From NCBI GenBank assembly GCA_033065855.1, contig JAVXUO010001091.1:363501-427500 (forward strand): a DNA stretch of 64,000 nt, given 5' to 3'. Position 1 is the stretch's first letter. Each line of letters begins with the position of its first letter. Origin of the DNA: Escallonia rubra (Eukaryota; Streptophyta; Magnoliopsida; Escalloniales; Escalloniaceae). A model generated the notes under the pieces. The model worked only from the letters and a program-made list of their open reading frames with translations. It did no database searches and was not told the DNA's origin. Shown here piece by piece: positions 12,564 through 25,996 of this stretch. Made by a program: the position numbers and the translations under genes.

Positions 12564-12899
12564 ATCGGCTCAACTGTACCATATACCTCCTGCACATAAC
12601 TAGGAAGTTAATAATGGGCGATCAGCAGTACGTATACAAGTCGTTTGATATACCAAGAGATCAAGAAGAATCTTTAGTACGAGGCCGTGGAGTTGAGAGC
12701 TCAATTGAAAGATCGCCTTGAGCCCAGGAGGACCAAGGGCTTCAACGGTCGCTCTAGAACGGATGGGTCGGGGTGAGACGTGTGCGTATGTGAGGTACGG
12801 AAATAAAAGAACAAGTAGTACAATTATGTCATATTGTAGATGCCATAATATATAAAGAAAATACAACAAGTCCAAAAATTAAGAGAAACTTTTCAAGTC

Positions 12900-15800
12900 T
12901 AGTTCTCTTAGTGGTTTTAGTCCCCGGTAGAGCTGTCACTATGGCGAATTGCCTCAAGAAAAAATCCCCTCGGAAGAGGATTTTCATGGAGTCTCCATCT
13001 TATTTAATCAAATGAAAATAATAAAAACCATAAACTGACTCAAAGGTGTCCAAGAAAAACGACTGATCTATCGAAATCAAGAGAGGGGTCCAAGGACTAA
13101 GTTATGTAACGGGAAGGTGTTAGGTACCCGCAGCTCCCTTTCAGTCTCTACTTCACTTAAATTGAATTTTGGCCTTGAGAACACATAGCATGTATAATAT
13201 ACTAAGACTCACCCTAAGTTAGTTTCTAGATTTTTGGCTTTAACTCGGCACCAGGGGTCGAATTGCCTACTTATCCAGTCGGACTAATCAGAATCAAAAC
13301 TGTCGTAGTTCAACTTTAGTTCTAGGGGAAGTAATCTACATTTCGAACCTTGACTTTAGACAGAGAAAAGGTAAAAAGACACTTTTTGTTGTTTTCGAAA
13401 TGAAATGTGATCACAAGGAGGGGAGACAGTCTACATGATTTTCTAACCTAGAAAAGCTAGTAAAGATTACTTCGTGATGTAGCTTGTCTTGACAAAGAGA
13501 GTGTTCCCCATATGATCCACGATGCAACGATCTAAGAGACATTTTAAAACTGGGTTGAATAGCTAAACTTCTAGAGAAAGATCGCTACAAGAAAAATAGT
13601 TTTTAGCGACAGAACAATTTATGTCGCCAAAAAGCACTTTAGCGACGGATATGTCCGTCGGTAAATGTCCGTCGCTAAAGCAATTTACCAACGGAATTTT
13701 CAGTAGGTAAATATCTTTAGGGACGGACTTTTACCGACGAGAAATCCGTCGCTAATTTGAAATTATGAAATTCTTTTTTTTTTAAATAAATTTTAAATTG
13801 CTTTTAGCGACGGATTTTTTTCCGTCGGTAAAAGTACTTACCCTAATACATTAGTTGATGTTATCTTAGCCGTCCATCCTATACTATATATATGTTCTTT
13901 TCTCCCGAACCCTAGATTCCAACCTTCTCTCTGACTCTCTCACTAAGTCGACAACTACCGACTCTGCCCACTCTCCACCGCACGGCCACAAGCTATCGAC
14001 GCCTCCACCACAAGCTATCGACGCCTCCACCGCATGGCCACAAGCTATACACGGCTCTGCCGAAGGCTACGCCGGCACCGCTACCTTCTTCGCTCCTTAC
14101 TCAAATCCCGATTCCAAGGTTAGCTAAATTCATCTTATAACATGCTTAATTTTTGCTTCTTGCTTTCAAATCCCGAATCCAAGGTTAGCTAAGACAGAAC
14201 TGGAAAGCAGCTTGAACGTGGATGGTAACTGACCAGTAGTGGTTTTATTTGCAACTCTTAGAACAATTGCTTCTTTGAGGAAATTCTTCTGCAATTTTAC
14301 ATTTTTATCCTATGGAACTATTGGAATACTACATATTTTTCTCAAGCTAGCAGCTACTGCGCTAAGAATTCCAGTTTCTTTTGCTTCTAACTAGGGCATG
14401 TATCATATGCATGTGTCTTTCTAATTCTTATCTCGTATAACACTGTTTGCCCCCAAGGTTAGCTAAGACAGAACTAGAAAAGCAGCTTGTGGCATCTTTT
14501 CTTGCTTTTAGTTTCTAGTTCTTCTGCAAATGTTCTGGCCACTACTCCATACAAGCTTTTAAAATTGCAATTCATTCTTTCTGCTTCAGTGCTTCTAATC
14601 TTAGATATAAACTCATGTTAACATGTGTTTTAGGGGTACATGTTAACCTCACAATTGAGCATTAACTCTTGCCTGTTCTATATGCGAGAGTATTGTGCTA
14701 TAACAATTAGTTAGGTGACCTAGATTTATGATTTTCTTAAAGGATATTACAATTAGTTAGATTGCTACTATTTTCAGAATCAGTTGGTCATGATCATGGT
14801 GTTAGGATTCAGAGCTGGAACTCCATTGAACTTTCTAGTAAATAAGTAGGAATTCATTCTGCTGCCAAAATTTCATGAATGGTAAACTCAAGTTTAAGGA
14901 AAATAAATGAATGGTATTGGAGGGACCAAACCAGATTTAATGAGCCTTATTTATGGCATGTTTGAGATAAGGGTGCACATCATCCTCCAGGTTCCTTAAA
15001 AATCGGGAATGTCTATTTCTGCGACATGTTTAAGTTAGGTATTTTATAGCATACTTGGTACTATTCTTTGAGATATGAATTAGGTTTTTTGAATAATTTT
15101 GTAATCTGAATTAGGTATTGTTTTGTAGTATCATTTTCGTAGTATCATAGCTTACTTGATCGTATCATCTCTTATCATTTTTGTAACTTGAATTTGGTAT
15201 TATTTCGGAGTAGGTATTATTCTTTTGATTTTCTTGAAAATCATTCTTTTTAGTTCAAATGAATATATAAATAAAATCATGTCTTCCAATTTTCTCTCTG
15301 CCTCTTTATGTTCTCTCTACAGCCCCCACTGCCACACCCCCATGCCACCCCCACCACCACAGCCCCGCCGACGCCAGCAGCTAGGCACGCCCTGCCGGAG
15401 TAACAAAGATGTGTGTTGAGCATTATATTGCTTTATTGGATGTTTGGATATTTGGTTTTATGAGGCAGGTTTCACATGAGGTGAGCCTTTTCCATTTGAG
15501 GTAATCTCGGAAGAAGTGTTAACCTTTATAATGTGTGGATATTTGAATTCAATTACATTAATTTTTTATTGAATGCTCAAGTAAGAGTCTTTGGGATGGT
15601 GCCCAATGTTCTTGTTATTTGTATTTGTCTTTCTGATATCATGATTGGGAATTATTGTAGGGTTTAGTGTCTATTGGAATTTTTGTGACATGAATCCCTC
15701 GGCAGCAATTCCGGTATGGTTCTAAACCTCATTCTTTGGAAGGAGTACAACAATGTGACTTTAAAAAATCACCCATATAAATTATAGCAGCCCGTCTCTT

Positions 15801-17310
15801 TTATGCAAATTGTCATTAGCTATATTACACGATTATTATCTTTTCTTCATCTCTTGATAGGAAATATCATTGCATGGGCTTTTACTGAGCTTAGATGAAA
15901 TTAAGATAATAACTAATTGCAGTCAAATTGTTTTCAAGTAACTTGTATTTTTTTTTCCTTCTTGTGCAGGCTTTTGGAGCAAATCCTTTGTTTATAATTT
16001 TTTTATTTTCAATGTAACTTGCATATATATTTTTTTGTGGAGATTGTACGATGTAATAATACATTATATTCCGTGAACATCTAACTTTAATCTTATTTGT
16101 TTTACTTGAAATTTGGTAAAGATGAATGCTAGTTTAAATGATTAAATTGTTGATGGATTAGTTGATTAGAATTAACTGTCTGATACAGATTTGGCATTTT
16201 AAAGATTAATAAAACAACAGCCTTTTGGGTTTTAGCGACTGAATTCCGTCGCTAAAAGTCTTTCAACAAAATGGTAAATATTTTTAGAGACAAACTTTTA
16301 GCAACGTAATTGTGTCTTAAAAATCTGTTGGTAAATGATTTAGAGAGACGTTTAGTGACGGAATTAATGTCGCTTAAGACTTTTGCGATGTACTTTTAGC
16401 GACAGAAATTCTGTCGCTAAAAGATTTTTGAGAAATTCAAAAATTAGAACAAATATAGAAAAATACCTTTTGCGACGGAATTTTCCGTCGCTAAAAGTAA
16501 TTATTTCCGTCAGTAAAAGTAAAAAAATTTGCCGACAGATCACCAAAATTCGTTGCAAAACTTTTAGTAACAAGGTTATAAATTTACCAACGGATTACCC
16601 ACTTTTAGCGACGGAATTTTCCGTCGCTAAAGGTGAATTTTCTTGTGGTGGATAGTATGTCACTTTACAAATAAATGGCACACAAACTCTAAAGAGAATA
16701 AGCTATGGATCCCATACCCCTGAAAATGAAGGTTAAGACTATTTATTTATAGTGCTCAAGGTCGCAGAATCTAATAAAATTGGCAATGTCAATCTGCAAG
16801 GCAGGAGATAAGTCGAAATAAATGATAAAATCACATATTGACAAAAGTCAACTAATCAGACGGTTAGTCAAAAACCGGCCGGTTCACCCCATAAATTAAA
16901 AATAAAATTTAAAGGCATTATCTGCACTCATTTTCAGTAGTTATCTCTGAAATCCTAAATACGATGTACTAGGTTCGGGATATGTCATTTCCTAACAAAA
17001 AAATGAATTGATTTGATCTCCATATCAATGATAAATCATGGATTACTTTTCCAAGTTATCTGGACAAACTACATCAATAAGAATAATCTAAACCTTGGAC
17101 CGAACTTGATACAAATGGATTGAACTAATACAATTGGACTGGACTGATGGACTAGACTTGCAATGAACATGCAACTCGGCACTTGGACAATTAAAGTAGA
17201 CTGGACTATATTAATTAACTAAACAAGACTTAATAATGCACCATAATTAAATAATAAACTCCATTATTTATTTAATTAAAAATGCTTACAAAAATGGGGT
17301 GTCTATAATG
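12900..17310. mobile_element. Possible remnant of a large Ty3/gypsy LTR or leader, split by a CACTA element
   Basis: Outside the CACTA insert (13583-16650), 13105-13130 contains GGGAAGGTGTTAGGTACCC and about 17290-17307 contains ACAAAAATGGGGTGTCTATA. Both strings recall Tat/Ogre-type gypsy terminal or leader regions as I remember them. No flanking duplication could be paired, so borders and identity are tentative. A related AAAAATGGGGTG end occurs near 41150. Confidence 0.3.
13583..16650. mobile_element. Non-autonomous CACTA (En/Spm) element, 3.07 kb
   Basis: The left end CGCTACAAGAAAAA and right end TTTTCTTGTGGTG are close to the CACTACAAGAAAA consensus. Flanks are GAT (13580-13582) and GAT (16651-16653), the 3 bp duplication expected of CACTA. 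Both subterminal zones (about 13600-13840 and 16230-16640) are packed with TTTTAGCGACGGA and its complement, forming many potential hairpins. The interior (13900-16200) reads like a gene's 5' region and introns (a TATA-like stretch ~13890, a C-rich ~13970-14100, then AT-rich) with no transposase. Captured host sequence is possible but not shown. Confidence 0.8.
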
Positions 17311-17577
17311 ATATAATAAGGTTGCTCATTATTTATCGTGGTCACGTCTTTTAATAAGGTATTTATAGTGGTTATTAAAAGATTGATTTATCTGTTAAAT
17401 AACATAGGATCAGCTCAAAAGATCGTAGCAACCATGTTCTGGGTTGCATAGTTCGTCCGTCTGGCATCGGTTCTAGCAGTTTTAGGCACTTTATAAGTAG
17501 CACCGAATGCTATTATTCTATCCGACTGAAAAGTAGACAAATTAACACTTTTTGCAATTGAACCAGTCAGTACGGTT

Positions 17578-18067
17578 TGTTAGATTATTCATTCATCTTG
17601 ACCTCATAATCAAGACTGTTAGAATCTTACAATAGCATAAATATAAAAACAACAGAATTTCGAACTCACTAGAATGGTCGAAAGGCATAAATTACCAAAA
17701 GTTTTATTCCGATGATGAAATAACGCCAAGATGCAAAAGCGAACGTATCCCTTTGGTAATGATCTTCACTACTTTTGTCTATTCTTAATGATGGAATAGA
17801 GTTGTGTTTTTTTCATTAGTCTAGGAGGCAAAAGAGTAGCCAAAGTTAAGAGATTATGGTCTATAAGCCTTTATACACCAAAGTTAAGAGATTATGGTCT
17901 ATAAGCCTTTATACACCATAAATTATTAGTGTATTGGATGCTAAAATTAAATAAGCCCATAAAGTTATTTAGTCAATTTAATTAACTAATGTCTAAGTCA
18001 AATGAATAGTCAACAATAGTATGACCTGTTAGGCCACCTAATTGGATTGGACCGATCAAATCCAACA
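17578..18067 (-). repeat. 3' LTR of the Ty1/copia element
   Basis: 490 bp with TG..CA-type ends. On the minus strand it is preceded by the purine tract AAGTGGGAGAA (about 18069-18080), the usual copia polypurine site. It aligns with 35900-36453. A ~38 bp segment is tandemly doubled inside it (about 17838-17915). Confidence 0.85.
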
Positions 18068-19015
18068 TTCTCCCACTTGGCCAAGGATCATACTTAAGTT
18101 AACCTCATAAGTTTTGACATAAGGAAATTGAACAAAACATCCCATAAGTTAGGCCAAATTTAACAAAAATACTAAAAACAAATCGAAGATAGTATCTGTG
18201 TTTCTCAACGCCACAGAACCGTTCTCCGGTTACATTCTTAAACATTTTGTCAAAAATGACAGTCAAATAGCTTAATACGCATGACCTACATCGTTCCATA
18301 ATAAATAAAAATATAAACGAGTCCATATGATCCTTATATGAGTGTTTGTTTCATAATACTTCAAATGTGCACTTTAACGAGAAGTAATAAACCATAAGCA
18401 TAATATCCAGAATCCAAAACATAAGGTGATCACGGAAATAAATGTCTCAAAATCAAAATCCCATCATGAAAAAAGGAAAAGCTATCAATTAAACCCATGC
18501 TAGCAACATGTTCTGTAAAGAGACTGGGTGGTAAGCCTTTCGTCATGGAATATGCTAACACAATGGTCGTACTTATATGATAAATAGACAATATGTGATT
18601 CTGAATTCTTTCCCTCACAACAAGGTACTTAACCAATAATCTCAAAGGTGTCTACACACCCTGCATAATCAAAACCAAAATAACCAACAGCCTCAAGGTT
18701 ATCTGACTTCCTTTAGGTAAGCATGAAATCCTTGCTACCATGTAAGTAGCGCATGACTCTCTTGGTTGCTTTCCAATGACCCATTCCTGGGTTTATTTGG
18801 TAACGTCCAAGCATGCCAACAACATATGCTATATCTGGCGAGTACAGACTTGAGCATACACGAGACTCCCTACTGCTGAGGCATAGGGAATAAGCTCCAT
18901 TTCGTTTTGCTCCAGTTGGTTCCTAGGGCATTGTAGCAAATTGAATTTGTCAGCCTTAACAACAAGGGCAATAATGGGAGCGCAGTTATGCATGTTGAAC
19001 CTTTTGAGAACTTAT

Positions 19016-21198
19016 TGATGCCAAAGAAAGTGGGTTCGTACTTACGTGGAGGTGCCACAAAGGCTGCAGTCCGTGTCAGCTTCTAAGTATGCAAAGTGAG
19101 AGACATCAAGGACGGAGTAAGGGCTGAGAGCAAGGCTTCCCAGACAGGCCGTGAAGAATGGCAGTGCTGCGAAGGCAAAGTTAAGACGAACAGGGCCGGC
19201 AGTCGATAGTCCAAGTCAGGGTCCAATGTTACGATCTTAAGTTATGTCCAATTTCGTGTTTCTCTCTCTAGAATCCAAGAGCTCTCCAATTCTAGAGTGA
19301 GAAAGTGACTTTCGTGAGAATGAAGAAGAACCCATTTTTTGAGTTGTAAAGTTCACTATTTATAGGAAACATTGTGCTTATGTCATAAAGTGCCACATGT
19401 CATCCCCTGGGAGTGACACGTCAGCAGGGGGTCCTAAAATATCGGTTCTCTGTTGGACTGATGGTTCCTAAATTCGCATTGCTTGCCTCGCACAGCGTCG
19501 CTCTACCTGTCTAAGAAGACTGACCACACCGCGGTAGTATGATAAGAGTAAGCCCGTTGCCCCAGCCACCGATCCAAGCCCTTACTGAATCACACGAGGT
19601 GTGTCAAGAGACGCGCGGAGAACCTGACAGCGTTGAGGGTTACCCCTATAGCCAACTGCCAGGCGGACTAGGCGCGATGCCCTCCGAGGACCTGCTCCCG
19701 TCCCGGAGTGACCCGTGGGTCATTGTCCTGGTGGTGTCGATGATCGACAGTAACATGAGTGGACATGGTCACAGCTCGGTGCTCAGAGTCCGCTGCGAGG
19801 GGTCCTTGTGCCGGAGCCCCCCGTGATTGAGACGACGATGGCTATAAGGTTATGAGCCCATCCCGGTACGAGGGCCGAAGCCCCCCCTGTGATTGAGACG
19901 GCGATGGCTATAAGGTTGTGAGCTCATCCCGGTACGAGGGTCGAAGCACCCCCTGTGATTGAGAGGGCGATGGCTATAAGGTTATGAGCCCGTCCGGTAC
20001 AAGGGCCGAAGCCTCCCTGTGATTGAGACGGCGATGGCTATAAGGTTGTGAGCCCATCCCGGTACGAGGGCCGAAGCCCCCCCTGTGATTGAGACGGCGA
20101 TGGCTATAAGGTTGTGAGCCCATCCTGGAAGCATGTAACATGATTGTGGCGCATGGGCGCGGTGCCTATAGCGCGAGACAATACCTGGTGTCGGGGGACG
20201 TGTTATGAAAGTGGTGCGACGACGAACGTCACAGAACAATACTTGGTGCCGGGGGCACGTATGATGAGAATGGCGCACGAGTGCGGCAACGAACGTCGCG
20301 GAGCAATTCTTGGTGCCGGGGCACGTATCATGAGAATGGCGCACGGGCGCGGCGACGAAAGTCGCGGAGCAATACTTGGTGCCGGGGCACGTATCATGAG
20401 AATGGCGCATGGGCGCGGCGACGAACGTCGCGGAGCAATACTTGGTACCGGGGCACGTATCATGAGAATGGCGCACGGGCGCGGCGACGAACGTCGCGGA
20501 GCAATACTTGGTACCGGGGCACGTATCATGAGAATGGCGCACGGGCGCGGCGACGAACGTCGCGGAGCAATACTTGGTCAGGCCGAGGCCGACCCCTTGG
20601 GGAGGCCGAGGCAAAAAGCCAACTCCCATGAAGGGAAGCCAAGGCCACTCCCCCCTTTGGTGAACTTCGGGCGCGCTGACGGTAGGTGTTTTGATGAGCA
20701 AAGGAAAATCCGGAAGTTGTGTTACGACGAGTGTGCTACCAAGAATCGTACCCACATGATGAACAAGGTGTCAGAGTCATGTAAGAAATGTACGGAGCAA
20801 AAAAAGTGCGAAAAGGACTTTGCGCGAAAAGTGAAGAACCGGGGGGGAAGGCCAAGGCCAAACCCCCATGGGAGGTCGAGGCTGACCCCATGGGGTTGGC
20901 CAAGGCCTTTGCCCCTTGACCCCGTTGCTCCGGTTGCGCCGTCGGTCGACATTTTTGGTGAAAAGGTGTTTGGGTTGTCTCGGCGTGACGATCTCGCTAG
21001 CGTGAGTGATGTCAACATGAAATAAATCGTGCCTAAGTCGCGCACAAGGCGTACGGAGTGAAAAACGCACGTGACTTGAGCGTGCACGCGCTGATCGGTT
21101 CGATGCGTTGGAAAAATGCACGTTGTATCTGTCGACGTGTTTGCGTGAAGCGGGACCCCTAGTGGGCCCTTGGGTACGACCAGAATAGGTTGGGAACA
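19016..21198 (+). mobile_element. Solo LTR, array-bearing family, copy B (inside copia RT)
   Basis: 2183 bp from TGATGCC to GGGAACA with perfect 5 bp flanks CTTAT (19011-19015 and 21199-21203). The left end, a TATTTATAG TATA-like box near 19360, and the right ~80 bp match copy A at 6415-8971, but the internal arrays differ. There are no internal genes; the long open frame across 20144-21025 follows from a 66 bp period. Confidence 0.82.
19824..20580. repeat. Two ~66 bp tandem arrays in solo LTR copy B
   Basis: The first array, about 19824-20130, has landmark GATTGAGACG near 19824, 19891, 19957, 20021 and 20087. The second, about 20160-20580, has landmark GGGGCACGTATCATGAGAA and a 66 bp period, so it stays open in several frames on both strands. 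The last units are nearly identical, suggesting recent array growth. Confidence 0.85.
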
Positions 21199-21408
21199 CT
21201 TATCAGTATAGGCTCTTTGGGACAATCCCAATATTCCACAAGACCTATCTCGGTGAGTCTAAATGCATGTAACGTTCGAGGCCTCTCCAAGATCTTTCAT
21301 GACAGAATTCTTAGAAAGAAAATTTTTGTGGTCTTATGCAAAATATTCATATCACTACTAGCAAATAAGATATCATATACATACAAAACTAGAATGATAA
21401 GCTTACTG

Positions 21409-21410
<2 letters not shown>

Positions 21411-21476
<66 letters not shown>
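21411..21476. repeat. (CA)n(TA)n compound microsatellite
   Basis: About 45 bases of AC followed by about 20 of AT, lying in the copia RT remnant. Confidence 0.9.
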
Positions 21477-24340
21477 TGGTCCACTGCACTTTCTTTAAAG
21501 CCAAATTTACTAATCACATCATGGTACTTAAAATACTATTGTCTACACACTTGCTTTAATCCGTATATGGATTTCTTCAACAAACATTTCATCTATTCCT
21601 TGCCTTCAAACATAAACCCTTTTGGTTGCGTCATATAGACATTTTCATGCAAGTCACCATTAAGAAATGCAGTCTTTACACAAGAGAATATGTTTCATTA
21701 TAATTTATCCCCTCCCTTTGAGTGAAACCTTTAGGGACGAGTCTAGCCCCTTTAGGATTTAGCTTCATTATGTAGACCATTTATAGCCTGCAGCTTTCGC
21801 CCCTTAAGGTAAGTCAACAAGGTCCCAAACTCATCTATTTTCATAAACTCTAACTCATCTTTCATAGCTTTAAGCCACTGAGTTGAGTGATCGCTCATAA
21901 TAGCTTCTTTAAAGGATGTAGGATCATTTCCTATACCTAGATTATAGTCAACCATCAGAGGTAGATGTCCTTCTCACTATTCCTGACCTTCGAAGAGGTT
22001 GCTCGTTAGCAGGGATTAGAGCAAGATCCATAATAGAGGGCGCATCATTAAGTACTACCGTAGGTGCATCGTTATCTTCTATATGAGGTAATGGTGCACC
22101 AACCTCTTGGATAACAGGAATAGAAACCTGATCCTGAGTTTCTTCAAGGTTTATTATTCTTGGTGTCCTACTCCCACTATACTCAGCATCTTCAAAAAAT
22201 ATTGCAGGCCTGATCTCAACGATTCTAATGGTATATGATGGATAGTAAATCTGAAACCCTTAGACCTTTCAAGGTAACCTATAAATGACAACTTATGGTC
22301 CTTGGATCGAGTTTCTTAGTATGTGGATTGTAAAATTTTGCTTCATTTAAACAGCCCCATACATGAAAATATCCTAGACGTAGTTTCCTCTGTGTGCACA
22401 ATTCAAAAGGTTTTTTGTGGCACAGACTTAATGGGAACTTGTTAAGAATATGCACAGCTATTTTAAGTGCTTCGACCCACAAAAACTCTGGTAGAGTGCC
22501 TCAGCATATCATACTTCGTACCATATCCATGAGGGTACGATTTCGCCGTTCAGTTACACCATTCTGCTGGGGTGTACCCGACATTGTATACTGAGCAACG
22601 ATGCCACATTTTTTCAATTACAAGGTAAAAGGACTAGGGTTACGACCCGTTTCAGAGAATTTTTCATAACATCCTCCTCTATTAGATCTTACAACTTTCA
22701 TCTTTAGGTCGAGTTAAGTTTCAACTTTGGCTTTGTAAGTCTTAAACATGGCAAGTGAGTCAGATTTCTCATGAATGAGGTAAGCATGTTCATAACGAGA
22801 ATAGTCATCAATGAAGATGATAAAGTATTCATGACCACCAATACCCGGTGTAGGGAAAGGTCCACAAATGTTAGTGTGGATAACCTTTAAAAGCCCAGTA
22901 CTTCGAGTGGCACCACGTTTATTGCCTTTTAAAAATTTTCCTTTCATACATGAAATACATGCGTCAAAATCTGAGAAATCTAAAGAATGAGGAATTCCAT
23001 CCTTAATGAGGCGTTCAATTCCGCGTCATGATATGTGACCTAGACGTTCATGCCACAATTTAGCGGAATTTTCATTCTCTCATTTTCTCTTACCACAAGT
23101 TTTAGCGACTACATCATTCACGTTTATTGTTTTCAAGGATTCAATAAAAGAAGCATCCAAGAATAATTTGTAGAGCCTTCTAACAAACTAGAACCAATAG
23201 CTCTAAAGTAAAGGAAAGGAGAGAAGCATTTATTCTCAAACTTAAACGAATATACATAAGCGTCAAGTCTAGAAACAAAAATAATGTTTCTAGTCATACT
23301 GGGAACAAAAACGATATCGACTAAATCTAAATTAAAGCCACTCTCCAAAACTAAACGAAGAGTTCCTACAGCTTCAACTTGAGCTTTCTTTCCATTTCCT
23401 ACTAGCACATTACAGTCCCCTTTGTGTAACTTCTTCACGGAAAGGAATTCCTTTCTTTCCCAACCACTCTCTAAATTTATGACATTATTTCCCATATGTC
23501 CTTTAGCTCTACAAAAGTGACACTTGGGACCAGAAGGACCATTGGTATCATAAGAGCTGCCTTATCAGTCTTGGTTATAAAAGCACTCTTATTTCCTTGC
23601 ACGCTACCTTTGCCCAATATATTTCATTTTCCTTTAGGTGGACGAGTTATGGCAACGTGAGCATCATCAGGCTGTTCGGATTTTAACATCTCTTCTTCTT
23701 GGACACACATGGAAATCAACTCACTCATCTTCCACTTCTCTTTCTGCGTGACATAGTTGATCTTAAAATGACCAAACTGCGCCGGAAGGGAAGTCATAAT
23801 AAAGTACACGAGAAAACCCTCAGAGATTTCCATGTCCAAGCCTTCTAATTGAGAAGCCATATCATTCATTCGCAAAATATGCTCAAGAACACCACTAAAT
23901 CCACTGTACTTGAGCATAACCATTTTAGTGATGAGAGTAATAGCATGTGCCTTAGAAGAGCCCTGAAACTGCCCTTCAATATGAGCAAGGTATATCTTAG
24001 CATTATCTGATTCAGGAATAGCTCCGCGAATTGCAGTCGTAATGGAGCCTTTCATAATCATTTGGGATATGCGGTTTGAACGCTCCCACTTTTCATAAGC
24101 CCCCTTTTGCTCAATAGAGCTTTCAGCCGTAAGGGCAGTAGGCGCGTCAACCATAAAGCATAATTCAAATCCATAACTCTAAAAGTTATGCTAATCTGCT
24201 CTTTCCATTTTCTAAAATTAGTTCCGCTCAAAAATTCAATAGAGGAAAGATAGCCAGTAATCGAAACAGGACTATACGCTAAATAATAACACGTTAGTAC
24301 CGAAAATCCACATGATAAAAATAGTAAGTTCATCATTTAA

Positions 24341-24858
24341 CATAATAAAGTAAATTGAGGGATAAATAATTTATTTTTATGAAAAAGGTAAATACACAAA
24401 CCCTTTTCTCAAGGAAAATATAACATATCACTTATAACCTTCTGTAGGGCCGATTATTAACATACAAGTGTTTTCCATCCTTAGCAATTTGGAAATCATT
24501 ACAAGCAACATGAGCACAATTTATATCACCTTTGGGCAGAAAACAATTTGACCCACACAACTTATTATTTCTTTTCTTTCCGCTTAAAAATTCAAAACAT
24601 AATCTTCCGTTGGGCCGATTAATGTTCTTAAAAAGCAAGCGTAACGTGAGGTGGTTTTATAATTATCTTGACTTATCACCGTTGGGCCGCTTACTGCCAA
24701 AATAAGCAAGAAATACTAATTATTTCAAGTCCATGATAGTAGTTTAAACATGTCAAACGAAGCAAAAAGTTTTAGCATGATCTCATAATTTTAGACTAAT
24801 TCTTGAAATTAATAATAATATTGAAACTTTATATTAATTTGTATCCTAACAACGTAAG

Positions 24859-24939
<81 letters not shown>

Positions 24940-25456
24940 ACACATATATTATCACTAATAACATAAGTTGCCGAAACAGGCCCAAATCAGCACCTAAAGG
25001 CCCACTTTTAAGTGACCAAAACTGCCCACTTCGGAGGGCAAAATAGGCCCATCTAACTGGCCGATTAACTGGCCCAAAAGAGGCTAACCAAGATCTGGCC
25101 TTTCGGCCCATTTGTGCTAGGCTAAATAACAGACCACAATGCCCTTTTTCTGGGCCAAACATAACACCAATAGGCCAGGCCACATGCCTTTTGGCTGGGC
25201 CATTTAACAGGCCACATGGCCTTTTTGCTAGGCCAATCTTCAAGGCCAAACGAACAGCCCCACGGCCAACCAACAGGAAACATTTTTCAGCCCAAAATTT
25301 ACATCCAGCCTACAAAATTTGGGCCAGTGCCACATGCCCATATTCATAACCTATTTGGGCAACCCTTCGGCACAGCAGCCCACTTCCTCTATTTTTTTTC
25401 TCTTTTTCCCTTACGTTAACATGAAACATAATTCATCAAATTATATATATATATAT
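24341..25456 (-). other. Leader region of the copia element, GGCC-rich, proximal part
   Basis: No gene. This lies between copia gag and the gypsy insertion, and continues at 35196-35899 beyond that insertion. It has three GGGCCGATTA/GGGCCGCTTA-type boxes (about 24447, 24613, 24683), a (TA)n(GA)n tract at 24862-24936, and at 24970-25340 a dense, degenerate series of AGGCCAA/GGCCCA words. Function unknown. Confidence 0.5.
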
Positions 25457-25725
25457 TGATATAGCTAAAAATATGCCTCCAATCCAGAGGTGACATGTGG
25501 CAGGGATGATGCGTAACCCTCAATCAAGATATCGTTAATTTGGCACTTGCCCTATGTGTCTCTGAATAGAATCCTAAAAGGACTCTAACTTCTTTATCAG
25601 GGATAAACACATGATCTGCTAGAATCGTAATACGATCCTAATTGGATTTGCTTGAAGCCCAGTCCTACTAGGACTCCTCTTCCCACTACTATATAAAGGG
25701 GTCAGACCCCTCAGGTATGGACAAG

Positions 25726-25803
<78 letters not shown>

Positions 25804-25963
25804 CATACAGTGTACTATTGCTTTTCAGAGTTCTACGTTGTTAGCCATCTCTGACTTAAGCATCAGAGCGTTCCCCCGCCAGAACCTACCCGGCGGTCAC
25901 TCTGTGTTCTCTTTTGCAGGCCTATTTCTGGTATGGTTCCCGATCCAATTTTTAGCTACAACA
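25457..25963 (+). repeat. 5' LTR of the Ty3/gypsy element
   Basis: 507 bp, TGATATAGC to GCTACAACA. It contains a TATA box CTATATAAAGGGG near 25688-25700 and a (CA)n(TA)n tract at 25728-25798 that accounts for most of its extra length over the 3' LTR. Confidence 0.9.
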
Positions 25964-25996
25964 GATTGGCGCCATCCGTGGGACCCCCAGGGAACA

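Larger units (their letters stand above)
18068..24340 (-). pseudogene. Ty1/copia gag-pol remnants
   Basis: In minus-strand order: gag about 24336-23624, including LNYALW-like, KWERSNR and LEGLDMEI blocks; a protease and zinc-finger zone about 23560-23130; integrase about 22950-22280, with VIHTNICGPF and FIDDYSRY blocks; reverse transcriptase about 21955-21199; and, after the inserted solo LTR, more RT/RNase H-like sequence about 19015-18640. Order gag-PR-INT-RT is diagnostic of copia. Many interruptions make it a fossil. A long (CA)n(TA)n tract lies within the RT part. Confidence 0.85.

Noticed and set aside
20144-21025. A 293-codon open frame with repeating MRMAHGRGDE-type units
   Set aside because: It follows from a 66 bp tandem array inside a solo LTR; several frames on both strands stay open for the same reason. 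No start context or domain supports a gene.
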